64,000 bases of DNA from Promerops cafer (lineage: Eukaryota > Chordata > Aves > Passeriformes > Nectariniidae): assembly GCA_013398275.1 (NCBI GenBank), contig VZSE01001754.1:324515-388514 (forward strand), read 5' to 3'. The position numbers and the translations under genes are program-made. Below, one piece after another: positions 47,791 to 60,742 of the stretch. The notes under the pieces were generated by a model. That model saw only the letters and a program-made list of their open reading frames with translations, ran no database searches and was not told the origin of the DNA. Positions within the stretch are counted from its first letter, which is position 1; the number at the start of each line of letters is the position of its first letter.

Positions 47791-50700
47791 GATCTACGTT
47801 GGTGGCCTCCTGTGCACACGCAGGGTGATTAACACCAGATGAGGATCTGGCCATAGCCACTGATTCTTAGTAATGGTTGTGTTGCTAATTAAAGCTCAGA
47901 TTGGTTTGGGCCTTTGGGAGCTGGGTGGAAAAGGGGAGCCTTCCCAAGGCCCAGCCATTGGAATCATTGCACAAGGACTTCTTGAGAACATGTGGTGAGG
48001 TGCCACTGTGTCACCCTCCGTGGAGGTGTAGGTGGGGGTTTGGTTCGCAGCAAGAGCTGCCTTAGTGGTGTTGCCAGGTGAGGGAGTCCTGCATGCCAGC
48101 CTGGGCATGGGGAGAGACTGGAAATGGGCAGGAACGGATCCCAGTGAGTAGAGGAGTCCGAGAACTGTGAGTATGTTCATGTTTTGGTGCAAACTCATAG
48201 CTAAAAGCTGTTCACTTGGAAGGGAAGCTCCTTTTCCACTGGAAGTGACTCATCGTTGACTAATGATGCCCTCACCCAAGCAAGGGCTCTTCCTTCTCAG
48301 TGTTTATTAGCGTAGGCATAAAGACACACACCCTGACCAAGCTTGGTGCTGCTCAGGGACAGCACAAGTGTGTGAAAAGAAATCTAAAAATTATCAGTAT
48401 TCCTACCCCCTGAATTTCAGGGGTTCTTCACTTCTTCCTCATTTGAGAGATCCAACTCAGTCCAATATATACAGCATGCTGAGTCCTGTAAAATGTATAG
48501 TGTCCTTGGAGAGGAAAGGAGGAGAAAGAAATATGGCAAAATGAAAAGGTGTGACTATTGCTGGATTGCTACAGGGAAACAATTTCACTAGTTTTCACCA
48601 TTTTGATGAGTGCACTAGACTGATGTCACAACAGCCCATAACAATTTGTTCTTGAAAAGCTTGCTCCATAAAGAGGTGATGATGTGAGTGCCGGTATTAG
48701 CTGTAACTACCCTAAAAATGACTGATCAAAAATGTAACACTGAGTGGTTTGACTGATGGTCTTGGTGAACGGGTGTAAAAGGCTGGAAAATACCACAACT
48801 GGGCAGCAGTTTTGTTTCTTCCAAGTCCAGATCTATTATGTAGCTCAGTGCTAATGCTGTATAATGTCCACAGTTTTTACAAGATCTTTGTTCAGTTTTA
48901 TTAGTTTCATTTGATTTTATAACAAACTTTACAGTATGCTTATCAATACATCATGTTCTGGCTAACAAAAGCCTCACTGTTTCTGGTAGATCTCTTTTTT
49001 CCCTTCATGAAGCTGTAACATAGAAGTCAAGTTAAGAAGGTGACAACACCTGTTCACAATTTAAAGGAAATGAAAAGATTTTTTTTTTCCATGGATGTAA
49101 GCATGAAATTCATACATATATGTATGGATATATAATTTCCCCCCATACTCCATCCTGTGGCAGACTGTGGCAAACCAGATCTGCAGCCAGTGTAAATCCC
49201 AGGCATGCAGGACATATGGATGCATTTAGCCCACAATCCTTTGCAGATGCTTTGGAGTGTGTAGTGGCTGCTACACCCGTGCAAATAGCAAGCTGCAGCT
49301 TTGCTTGCTGCATGAATATTGTTTGGGAATGAAAACAGCACACAATACCAGACAGGCTGACATTAAAACCGTGTTTGATCTGAGCAATTTATGGCTTCCT
49401 TCTGTTAAATGATATTAATAGAAAGAGCCTCTGATCCCAGCAAGTTTGTGGTGTTCATGTTGGGTTTTTCTCGTCAGTTTGTCTGAGGCTAAAAACATCT
49501 TTTACCTCTGAATTTATTAATCAGAGCTGTCTTGGTGCAATCCTCCATATGGGCAGTGGACAGAATTTCTCTGTTGACAGTGCAGTGCTTAGCCAGAGAT
49601 TTGTCCACACCTGCATATCCACAATTCTGAGAAATAGCTGTATTCGTGAGGAAAGCCAAGGCAGTCCCTGCTGTATGTGTGTGGAAGGCAGGCTTTCCAG
49701 AGGTGGTCTGGATTCCCAGTCAATGTTTGCTGTGACTGCAGAATAGTAGTTCGGAGTCTTTTAATTACTAGCACCCCAAGTAATGAGAAGCTATCAAGCT
49801 AATTGCAGGCCTGGGCATCAGCAGCTTTGAGATATCTACCACCTTGCCAAACATCCAAGATGACTTATCTTCCCCAAGTAGCAGGGTCTTTCTGTTAACT
49901 TCCCTACAACTACTGCTGTCCTCCTCTATTCCTGACAGTTTTTCCTTGGAAGTTGTGCTCCTCCCTTTGCTTCTTGCTGAAGGCTGGGAGTGAAGGATAT
50001 AGCATGGCCTCATGCTAAAGCCTCTGGACTCAGAGGACCACTGAAGCTGAGTTGAGCTTCATGGGCACAGTGTCTCCAGGAGTTCTGTGCCCATTCCCTT
50101 GTGCCACCACATGGCTCTGCTGTCCTCAGTTTGCTCAGTAAATACCACAGATAGTGGGGTTTTAGCCAAATTTTGCCTTTGGTATCAGTTAACTCAGAAA
50201 TACCCAAAAGGCACACTTGTAAATTAAAGCACAGTGAAGAATATTTATTATAGAGTGAGCAGCGCCAAGTTGGACCAGTTTATAATGTGTAGCTTAAATG
50301 TTGTTTTTGGAGACTGCTTTTTTATGTGTAAGTGCACGTACACAGCACCAATTGCTCACATGCTGCCTCTTGATCCATGCATGTAGGTATGTTGCCTGTT
50401 AAAATGTATGGTTGCTGAGGAGCTGTATTTTTACATTGCTGTAGGGTCTGGTTCTCTGCCTTTCCTGTGCTGTCTTTGGCATCCACATTAAGAAAAAGTT
50501 GAAAAAAGGAAAATAAAAATCAACAAAACTGCTGAAAATTAGTGTATAGACCTATTTTAAAATTCAATTTATTTTTGTTCAATGAGAGGAGGAACATATT
50601 CTGTGTTGTCCTTCGTGAATAATATCATTCTGCTAGAAGGCTTTGGTTCTTCCTTCTTTATAATAATGTGGGTTTCATAGTCAGAAGACCTGAGTGTTTA

Positions 50701-51648
50701 CATTATACACTTCTTGGCAATAAAATTGGAAAAGAAGAGGAAAAAAAAAGTACTAATCCCAGGAGTTCTGAAACCTACACTCCTTCTTAAACGTACCCTG
50801 TTAAAGACATTAAGTCCCTTGCAAACATCCATCTATCAGCAGTTGAGAGTTTGTAAAAGGCATACTTTGTTCTGAACTCCCTGCCCTACTGATTATGCAC
50901 AGTTCTTTTATTTTGAGAATAGGATGACGACCCCTTAGCCTGGTAATGATGACAGATTTATGTATTTTAACACCCAGACGCTGCTGTATTTGTTAAGGGC
51001 TGCCAGACTCCAGCAGTGCGGCAACCGTAGTTTATTTTCATTGTCAGTTTGTGCTGCTTTTTAAGGTGTTCTGCAGCCACTGGAAGCAGCGCCACTGCTG
51101 TTTTCAGAGGTTGAGATGTCAGGATGTTAAGAGCATAAGCCACCATCCTTGGACTGTTTCCACTCATAAAATGTCAGTTTTATTCTGGTTGCTCTGGCAG
51201 GATGGAACCTGTTCCTCGCACTGAAGCCAAGAAAAAGAGGGGAGAAGTAAGCAGTAAAAGGAATCAGATAACACAGAATTTATCCCTTCACTTTCTACTC
51301 CCATGATGTATTTTGCAGCTCTCGAGTTAATGTTTTAAAGAAAACCTTCTTTTAATATGCAGCAAAAAGCAAAGAGCATAAACACACTTTGCAGGCGTAG
51401 CTGTTAAAGTGCTGTGTAGGTCAGCACATCTGTCCTCTGCACAATGCATCTGTCTGTGATTTTTCTGGGTTGTTTTAAATTACTGCAAGTGGCAGAACAA
51501 TAGGGAGACAAACAGTGAAAACAATGCTGTTGTTTAATATCAAGCTAAATTATTAACAGGCCTGTACAGAAAATATTTCATGTAAATTAAAGGGAAACAA
51601 ATTATTTTATTTTCCATTGCAATGATCCAGGGCAACAAAAGCAGTTGA

Positions 51649-51745
51649 TTTCTTTTCTTCTTCTTTTCTTCAGTTCTTTTCTTCTTTTCTTCTTTTCTTC
51701 TTTTCTTCTTTTCTTTTCTTCTTTTCTTCCTTTCTTCTTTTCTTC
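51649..51745. repeat. (TTTTCTTC)n pyrimidine-rich microsatellite
   Basis: An almost uninterrupted polypyrimidine tract is built of TTTTCTTC and TTTTC units with one CAG interruption near 51671-51673. It is the complement-type counterpart of the purine array at 19849-19962. Confidence 0.96.
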
Positions 51746-54700
51746 GATCTTGCTTCAGATATCTTTGTTCCTGTATGTGTATATAGAGTTCTTACAGACA
51801 CACTGAAGGTTGTTAGGTTATAGAGCAAAAAATGCAGAATATGTATGGTTTTCTGATACCTTCATGCCAAGCAAGCCACTAAATATGAGTTTATCACACA
51901 ATTGAAATGGACTTTCATTGCTTTTTCTTCTTCCAGTTCATTGTTTCCCTGAAAAATGTTGTCAAGTCATTTGAACTATTGAATTGAGTCAGTTTTCTGC
52001 TTGATTGTCAACAAAAGGCTTTGAAATATTTGGCATTGAATCCTCCATTGCGAAACTATTTTGATTTGGAAAAGCATCACCACCAAATTCTTCACTGAGT
52101 TTTCTTTAGTCCAATATTGAATGTTTCTTGTCTTAAAGAGAAGCCATGTGACCTGGCATGCTGGTTCTGTGCTGGGTTTTTTTCAAACTGGAAGAAATTA
52201 CAGTGACCTTTGCACTGAAGTAGACAAGGATCTTCACCTCACCTTTGCTGAATGTGCAGCTGGCAGGAGAGAGGAGAACTGGTGACAGTCCTCCTTGGTC
52301 ACTGGTAGGGATCTAGGGGAGCTGGATCCACTTCAGATGCAGGCTGGGATTCCCTGCTGAACAATCCCAGGAATCTTGTGGAGGAGAAGGACGACGCCTC
52401 CCCAGTCCCCAGCACAGCCCAGTGTTTGTGCCTTGTTTGCAGTGTCTCCTGACAACTGCAAGCCCACTGCAGCTCCTCCTGGTAGCCTTGGCGTGTGCTT
52501 TGGCAGGAGAAACTCCAACCCAGGAGAAAGTTGTGGCAACAGCATCAAGAGGGTTGTGTCAGCCAAGGTCTCTTGTGAGCTGCTTTGGTTTGAGTGTGGT
52601 TTTGTTAATCCCATTCCTTCAAGGAGGTTTGGAAGATGCAGCAGCCTTCGCTTCTGGGAAGTGAAAATATTGATGGAGAATTTTGAGAAGCTGGTCTGTG
52701 TCTTTGATTTGAAATTCAAGCAAGGTGCTGAGCATGCTCCTGGCACGGGAACGGTGTCCTGCTCACACTGGCTTCATCTGTAGGGACTCCATCACCCCCT
52801 TTCCTCTGGGATGGTTTTCAGAGCCTCTAGGGAGGTGTCTGAGAAACTCTGACCAAGGCTATTGTAAAAACATGCCTGTGTGACCTTCAGAAAGATGAGG
52901 TTGTTTTCTGGGCGCTCTGTCCTTGGATAATTATGGAGAATTTTGTGATGGCCCCGTGAGACCTTGCCATGATAAACAGACAAAAGAGCAACATCTTTCA
53001 GGGGTAGATGGGTGGAATTGCATGAGAGAGGAGTTCGGCCACTGAGTATCCTCAGTACTGTCAGCGCTCATGTGTATCTCATATCCCTTCACAAGGAATG
53101 ATTTGGATACATTTTAACCTTGTTCAAGGCAAAAGCTGCGTCATGGACATATTCAACTGTGAATTAGCCTGTTAAATCTTAAATACACAAGCTATGCCTT
53201 GTATGTGGTTATTGCTGTTCGTTTGTTTGACCTGTGTTAACTTTTCTTCAGAGTTTTTGGCCCTGCCTGTATTCAAAGCTCCACACTCCTCAGGAGGATG
53301 GGCTGCGCACTGGGCTGCTCACAAGTGACATTTTTGCCACCCCTCAGCATCTTCAGCAAGGGAGGGAATACTGCAGATCCTGTGACAGCACCTCTGTTCC
53401 TCCAAAGCCATGTGATATCCTTGGCATATCCTGAAGGGGAGACTCTTTAGAAGTTTCACTAGATCCTTCCCACCTTGTATTTGGACAAAGCACTCTTCTG
53501 TGTTTTGGGCCAAATCTATTCATTTTTTCTCATATTCTATGGAACACAGAAATAGTTACAGAAACAAGGAATAAAAATCAACAAGTTGTCTGCATGTCAT
53601 TCCTGTTAGCTCTGCTGTAGTCTTTTTTTAGAGTATTTTACTGCTTTTCTTATTGACAACTATCTCCCTGGAGCTCTCTACCAGCTTTTATGACACTCGG
53701 TACAGGGAGCCTGTTTCCTGTGGAGAAATAACCAGTTTGTTTATTCCCATATAGAGTTCTGACTTGCTTCTTTATATTGTAGATGTGATATGACACCTGG
53801 TGCCACCCCAGCACTCTGCAGGATGCACAGTGATTTAACTTTTGGGGATGGCGTTGCTTTTGGGCCTTGCTTGTTTATGGCCCCCATGGACTTGGAAGGT
53901 ATTTTCAAGACTGTTTACTTCACCCTGCCTATTTTGGGGGATTTGCTATTGTAATGCAGTAGGATTTTTTCTCCCTGCCTCAAATGCTAAGCCATGGCTA
54001 AGGGGAGATGATAGAGCCAGCTCTTTGCTGATACTTTGGTCTCTGCTCTGGGTAGTAGGTGGATTTTTAGCCACGGCTTTCCTCAAGCTTCTCTTCAAAT
54101 ATAGTATGACTCAGGCCATGAGTGAAACGCTTTTCATGTTCTTACTGAGGGGAGAAGTGGACCCCACTTAGAGGCCTGTAGTGTTAAAGGAGGATGGTAA
54201 ACTGAACTTCCAGCGTTTTATCTCTGGGACCATCAAAGATAGAAGATAAAGGGGAGTTTTTCAAAAGCAGTCAGCCGAGGCTGAGTCAACCTCTTTTGAA
54301 GAATTCCCATGAACTTCCATGGGATGAATATTGCCATTGCTGAAAGCTTTTGAAACCTTACCTAACCATCCAGTGACACTTCTTGAAAAATGTGTGTACT
54401 AAGCACACATTCCTGGGAAAATGTAAGTAGGGTTCACATGTGTTGAATACTGAGGTGCTTTCTCAGAAGCAGGTGTTTTGAAAGGAAATTGAGAAAACTG
54501 GTTTCAAAAGCAATTTTAATGAGCTATAGTGTCTGCCCTAGTCAGTAGGGACATGGTACTTAAAAGCTGTTTTTAAGAATAGTTTTCTCTCCTGTAAGCA
54601 AGGCCTGACTGGTAAGTTGACTGTGGCAATAAGCAATCCCCTAACAATAGTCCAGCACATTCAGCTGATGTGTGAAGTCATGCTGAGAACAAAACCATTG

Positions 54701-56339
54701 CAAGGTTTGCTGGTATCTGACTTGGAGCTCATATGAGGCTTTGGGATTCAGAATAGGAAAGCCATTTCTGTACCACCTCTGGATATGAGCTGTAACAGTT
54801 AAATACAAGCTAGGAGGAATACGGAAGCTGACAACTGAGACAGTCCCAAGGTTGCAGTAATCAATTTTTTTTTTCTGGTTTATGGAAACTGGAGGCTCAA
54901 ATATCAGGAACGCTGCTGTTGGATGTAGTCCATGCATGCAGTTGCCATTGGCCGTGGTGGGAAATCGATGGAGTTACTCAGAAGGAACATATGTGAATGA
55001 TGATTAGGGTGCCCCACCCGTGTTACAGGACTGCATCCTGATACCTGCCCTCCTTAGCTTTAGGACTCATCTGGAAATTCATTGCACTCACTTGAAGGGA
55101 ATGGCAAGTCTTGCAGTTTTACGGGAAGGAAATGAAGGACAGAAGGAGCAAAAGAAGAAAAACATTAGGGGAGGGATTTTTAAAAAAAAAAAAATCTTTC
55201 CTCGTTTTTGCATTGCAGACATGTTAAGTACTTAACATTTTAAGAGCATCCCCTGACTTAGAAAAGCTGGCAGAGATGGGATTCAGTATGAGTCTGCCAG
55301 ATTGATTTACAAATCGGCCTTACGAACTCCTGCTGCTTAAACATACCAGAATGCGACAATTAAAGCCAACATCTGGAATTCATTGGTGGAGCTGATCCTA
55401 GATAAACATTAAATGAATGTCCATTTCCTTAGCATTGGATTTCCTCTGGCTACCACAGCTTAAGCAGTGTCATCCTATCAGATAGAGCTGATGCTGATAA
55501 CAGAGCAAATGTCAAAGTCATGAGCCAGATCAATTTGTTCTGTCTTTTAGCACTGCAACTAGGACTAAAGCTGGGCTGAAGACACCCACTGTTTTTTTCT
55601 ACCAGACTGTGGGAATGGATTCCTCATCTCACTAACCTGGGCTAAGCTGATTGTGTGACTCTCTGTGTCTCCTGTGCAGAATACTTCAGATTGCTTAGGT
55701 TAATCTCACTTGAGGAATTTTGTCTCAATACTTTCTTCTCTCTCTGTTTCCCCCAAATCTGTCAAGGTTACAGAAGTCTCCCTCCACTCTACAAATTCAG
55801 GAAGCGATTTTGTTTGTTCATTTGTCAGAAACATAGAAAATCAGCTAATGAATTTGGGACTAACTCCCAAATTAGTTGCAAATTACATAAATGGAAGCCA
55901 GCCATAACAAATACACATATGTCTTCCTTAGCAACAGATCTCCAGCATTCAGCATCTTCCCACTTTCACCAATCTGACAGTCAACAGATTCTTCTTCCCA
56001 CCTCTTGCCCAGTCATTCAGCTTTATAAAAGCATCGGCTCAGCATTTTGGTTTCCCTGGGGGAAAAATTTAATGAATCTTTCCATTTTCTTCCCTCCTGT
56101 GTTTTCGCACTCTGCCTCCCCTCACTTTGTGGGGAAGCTGTGGAGATCATCTGGGCTTGGAAGTGAGTTTTCAGGAGGCATTTGGGTTTCCCATCTCTTA
56201 TATCCAGTTCAGCAAGGAGCAGCACAGCCGTGAGGGCTGTGCTTGGCATACCCCAGGGCTCTCAGTGTCACTGTAATACCTCAAGGGCTGGTGCATTTCA
56301 GGAAGGGATCACAAGCAGGTTCCCTGAATCACCCTACTG

Positions 56340-56470
56340 AACCAGCGGGACCTTCTGCACGGAGCAGGCGCCTTCTCTCCTTGGAGCGGCCCCAGCGCGG
56401 CTGAGCTGGAGGGAGCCCTGACCCCTCTCAGGCCGCAGAGCGGGCTCAGCACGGCGGTGCAGAGCCCTGG
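56340..56470. other. Small CpG-rich patch
   Basis: About nine CpGs occur in 130 bases (GGAGCAGGCGCC, TTGGAGCGGCCCCAGCGCGG, GGCCGCAGAGCGGG, CAGCACGGCGGTGC). The GC-rich composition contrasts with the surrounding intron. No exon or promoter could be assigned. Confidence 0.35.
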
Positions 56471-59267
56471 CACTTTGCATTCTCATCGTATAGAGTTGCC
56501 TGATCAGGGTAGGCTCGGAGAGGCAGGAGTATTTTCTTTGCTGGTTGGCCCTTTTTCCCTTGAGGCTCTGCAAGCGTTAATCTGCAAGTGGAAACCGAAA
56601 CGCGAAAAGCTCCTCAGAGAGGAAAGATTCAGGTGAGTTTACAGTTGTGTTATTTTGCTTTGCTGGTGACTTCTGTCTGGTGGGTTTTCCAAAGCAGATG
56701 ATAAATATTTTTCTCTGTGTTATGGTGCCCGACAGTAGCCTGGAGTCCCAGTTTCTTCCTACAGAAGATAGACCTTTGAGGTCTATAAAATTTATACAGT
56801 ACACTTTCTGATTTTTATTAGCCTAGTAAAAGAGATCATATTTTGTGTGCTTCTGTATCTCTGGAATGTGTGGCTGGGGAATTATTCTTCAGGGCACCAA
56901 GCTTCATGCTGTGGTAGAAAATACTGATTTATCTGAGCTGTGAAAATGGTAGACCAAGCAGATAATGAAAGTCCTTGAAATTTTTCAGACATGCACAGCC
57001 ATTTTAGAATATCCCACAAGGGGGCTGTGGGTTACATTGTCATTTAGCTTTTAGTTGTTGCTAATTAGTTCCACCTAAATACTAATTTCCCCAGCCCATT
57101 CCTCATCTCTCAGTTATAACACCCCAAAGAGTGAATTTGCTTTACTCTCCCTGTGCTTGAAAACAGTTTCATGGCAAGTGGTCTGTTTGTGGACATGCAG
57201 TGAATTTGAATGCCTTTAAAAATAGAATTATTTTTAAAATACACATGCTTCCAGGCCCAACTATGCATGGGGAGATTAGGGCACAGCAGAAGGCAAGTCC
57301 CAGACTTTAGTCTGAAGAGATAAAGTTGATCAAGGACTGGTGGAGTAAGAGGTACTAAAAGGTAGAGGAAGTTTCTAAACCTTGTGCAGAACACTGGTAG
57401 AATAAGTGTCCTCTTTATGCCTCCTATTAGTTTTTTTCTCTGCATTGTTTTTCTTATCTGGGCAGCTAAAAAAGGAAACGAAGTGTTGGCCAGTGAAGCA
57501 CGTTGTTTAATAGCCTGTTTTGTTCAAATAGAAATTTGTACCAAGACTGGCCAAATAGTGGTGCTTGTGACAGGGCTGGAGAAGAACATGGACTGGAAGG
57601 TACATGTAACTTCTCCCTGCAAGATCAGCCATGACTTTTACCTTGATAATAAGGAAAATGGCATTCTTCCAGTGAAGGAGAAAAGGAAATGGTAGAAATG
57701 CATATGAAGAAGGAATAAAAGTTTTTTTCCAATGCTTGGCCTAGGCTGTAATATTTATAGTTGTACACATTCTGCCCAGTTCCTTTGTTTGCTGGTAGAA
57801 GGCCTCCAAAATGACCTTATGCCAGTCCACTGACAGGCGTGGGAGTGGAAGGGATCATACAGTGTCCCTTGGGTGGGATGCTGGGGATGTTTCTTCTGGG
57901 AAGGTGACGGCAGCTGCACAGCCTGGACACAATCTAGAGCTTTCCTCTGTTGGTTTGTGCCTCTTGCAGTGATGAGGAGGCTGAGCATGGAGGAGTGGAG
58001 GCTTTGGGTCTCGGAGATGCCACATCCTCCTGGCCTCCTTCTTCCATGCAAAACCCCACTAAATAGCTGTGTCTTCACCACAAACATAGGTGAGTCCTCT
58101 TACTGCCACATGGAAGAAATAACTAAATTCTTTGGTCGTTTGTTCACTAAAGGCCAGTGGAAGGTAACTCTAAGGTGACTCTGTTTCCTTCTGCATCATT
58201 TTTCTGACCTAAAAATAACACTGTGGCCCTTGTGGTTGCCATTAGGGTTACTTAGTGCTGCAGCCTTTTTTTTTTTTCCCCTTCCCTTTCCAGAACACTA
58301 GTGCTGCTGAGCAGAAGAACTACCCCATTGTGCAAGCCCAAAGGAAACACTGCACAGAAAATGTGAGGAATTTTTAGGCCATGATATGTTTGGACTAGGA
58401 AGCAGGGGACTCAGAGGAATGTGGAGTACAGTTCCAAAAATATTCCTCGCAACAGTGCTCTTGGTCAGTAACAGTTATTTTTGTTGGCCCGCTGGCTCTC
58501 CGGAGCAGGGCTGATGTCATTCCCCGGCATGGTGGAGGTGGGAATACAGAGAGTGCCCTGTGGTTTTGCAGGGCTGAGAGTGGACAGCTGAACCAAATGC
58601 CTGCTCCTGTCTCAAATGCTCTCTCTGTTGTGAAAAGGAAAATTTAAAGGCAGCTTATTTTTGGGAATGGTGGGGGTAAAATAATTAAGAGCACCATAGA
58701 AACATTTTCTGTAGTCGTAGTCTCTTCCTTCCCTGTGAGCTCCCTTCCTCTTAGATCTTATGCTTTTCTTCTCTCAGTGATTTATGTGCTTTGGAGTACT
58801 TTTTGGGTTGTGTTTATGATGTTACACTGCTTTTGTTATTAAAAGTGATCAAATAAGAACTTGTAGTGCTCTGGTGTCCTGAGCATCTCTGGCTGAGACA
58901 CAGGCATGTTAACATCTTCACAGTGATTAAATAAGCTGGTAATATACCTTAGAACACCTCTGGAGAAGAAAATGAGCTTTTTTTTTTCTGTAATAAACAG
59001 GAAAGAGAAGTAAAATATTGGGACCTTTTTCCTTGCTGATGACTCTCAATGCTCAATTGTGATCTTGGTGATGCTGATTTGACTTTGATTTACATGAGAG
59101 GAAGAGGCCAAGAAATTGAGAAATTGCAATTTTTATAAAAAGTTTATCTAGGCTGCTAAGCTGGTAAAAGCTGAGTGCATCCATGAGTGGTATGAACCCA
59201 GCATAATGTAACTTCACCTCAGTCCTCCATAATCTGAATTATGGTCAGCACATTACCCCAGAGACAG

Positions 59268-59350
59268 GGGTGGCACAGCATACTGGACATAAGGCAAGGA
59301 GTCAAAAACCTGGATTTTAATCCTGGTTCTTAAGCAGACCATTTAACCAT
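59268..59350 (+). repeat. MIR-like SINE remnant
   Basis: GGTGGCACAGCATACTGGAC, AAGGAGTCAAAAACCTGGAT and TTTAATCCTGGTTCTTAAGC resemble the 5'/core part of MIR (ctggagtcaggaaacctgg then ttctaatcctggctct). It is truncated before the 'gggcaagtcac' part, with only ACCATTTAACC remaining. Confidence 0.6.
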
Positions 59351-60144
59351 GTTTGCCACTGGTTATTGCTTTCTACCTGGGTCTTATATACAACACATGT
59401 GTACCCCTAGAGGGACTGTGTTCATCCTTGAGGGGCTCTGGTTTTTGTTTGGGCATCTGGATTTAATTGCAGCCACACTTTGCTTCTTCACAGCCCCAGT
59501 GAAAGTTGTGTCTCGTGACTTGACAAGGAGGGAAACTTATTTGAGCTATGGGAGTGGTCCAAAAGTCCCCTGTTCAGATCTTTACTGCATCCTGTTTTAT
59601 GGGAAAAGGAAGAACCTGTAAAAAACCCAAAGTGCTGCCTTTCCTCAGCCAGGTATCTTGGGGCTGCAGAGGGAAGAAAACTGTACAAAAACAACCCAAA
59701 AGCATACGAATGCAAAGGTTTTCTAACCTTGAAACTTAACTTCTGGGTTGATAGAATCCATGCAATGCTGACAGCTATACAGTGGCAGGAAATTATTAAA
59801 GGTGTCAGGTTTTCCATTTTAATTCTGGAAACATACTGGTTGTAGATTTCCTTGAAAATATTGCTGAAATGGTCCCACTTTCTAAATTGGAAAGATTTAC
59901 AATTTACCTTTTCTGTTAACCTCTTGTTCCTCAAAAGGTTAAGTAAGGGAAATTCCTCTTTTTAACACTGGTAGCTGTTTGACAGGCTTTCCTTAGCAGT
60001 GGGTAACAGTGCATTTCTCAGCAAATGCGCCAGTGTAATCATAAAAGAAACATTAACTTGCAAGTTGTCTACAGCAGTCTTAGAAATCTGCTTCTGTCAT
60101 ATAATTCATATACCCTGTTTAATTTTCATGTTGCATAATGTACC

Positions 60145-60516
60145 AGAATGGAATAGCATAGAATAGAGCAGATTATTTCAGTTGCATGGGACCCGCAATG
60201 ATCATCTGAGGAATTCAGGCATGACCAAGTTAATGTGTGCTGCTAAGGGCATTGTCCAAATGTCTCAAGCACTGACAGGCTCAGGGCATCAACCACTACT
60301 CTGGAAAGCCTGTTCCAGTGTCTGGACAATCTCTGGGTAAAGAAATGCTTCCCAGTGTTCAATCTAGACTTCCACTGGTGCAGCTTGGATCCATTCCCAC
60401 ATGTCCTGGCGCTGGATACCAGGTAGGAGAGCTCAGCTCTTCCCTCTCCACTTCCCCTCCTCAGGAAGCTGTAGAGAGTGATGAGTTGCTCCTCAGCCTT
60501 CTTTTCTCCAAACTGG
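60145..60516 (-). repeat. CR1 LINE fragment
   Basis: GAATGGAATAGCATAGAATAG at the left end is followed by GGCATCAACCACTACTCTGG, AGCCTGTTCCAGTGTCTGG and GTAAAGAAATGCTTCCCAGTG, then by CTCAGGAAGCTGTAGAGAGTG and CCTTCTTTTCTCCAAACTGG. This is the reversed order of a CR1 3' end extending into the end of ORF2, and no open frame survives. Confidence 0.9.
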
Positions 60517-60655
60517 AATCATGGAAGTGTCTAGGTTGGAAAAGACTTCTAAGATTATTGAGTCTAAGTAATAACTCTGTCCCAGTGCTTAACCACCCTT
60601 GTGGTGAAGAAAATTTTCCTAATATGCAATCTTAACCTCCCTGACACAACTTGAG
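60517..60655 (-). repeat. Second CR1 fragment abutting the first
   Basis: AATCATGGAAGTGTCTAGG, TTGGAAAAGACTTCTAAGATT, ATTGAGTCTAAGT, CAGTGCTTAACCACCC and GTGAAGAAAATTTTCCTAAT match a reversed CR1 3' end that begins exactly where the preceding copy stops. Confidence 0.85.
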
Positions 60656-60681
60656 GCCAGCAAGACAGTCAACTTACACAG

Positions 60682-60742
60682 ATAAAAATAAATATAAATA
60701 AAATAATTGTAAATTTATATATATATAGATATATATCTATAA
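60682..60742. repeat. AT-rich microsatellite
   Basis: ATAAAAATAAATATAAATAA is followed by a (TA)n run containing the palindromic word AGATATATATCT. Confidence 0.85.

Larger units (their letters stand above)
41828..51648. other. Unique intronic sequence, no gene seen
   Basis: No FGFRL1 Ig2 motif or other coding exon was recognised. An L2/MIR-like fragment is near 45053-45140. A homeodomain-site-rich block is at 47630-47790. AT-rich sequence occurs at 44350-44520 and 50480-50600. Confidence 0.55.
51746..60144. other. Unique intronic sequence, no gene seen
   Basis: No coding exon was recognised. The 192-codon open frame at 55655-56233 has no identifiable domain. A CpG-richer patch is at 56340-56470 and a MIR-like fragment at 59268-59350. 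Poly-T runs occur near 58268-58279 and 58979-58987. Confidence 0.5.

Noticed and set aside
52333..52783. Overlapping open frames of about 135 codons on both strands
   Set aside because: No domain, no splice-site pairing and no match to the expected FGFRL1 Ig2 exon motifs.
55655..56233. 192-codon open frame on +
   Set aside because: There is no recognisable domain, composition is random, and it overlaps open frames on the other strand. The length is not exceptional for 64 kb read in six frames.
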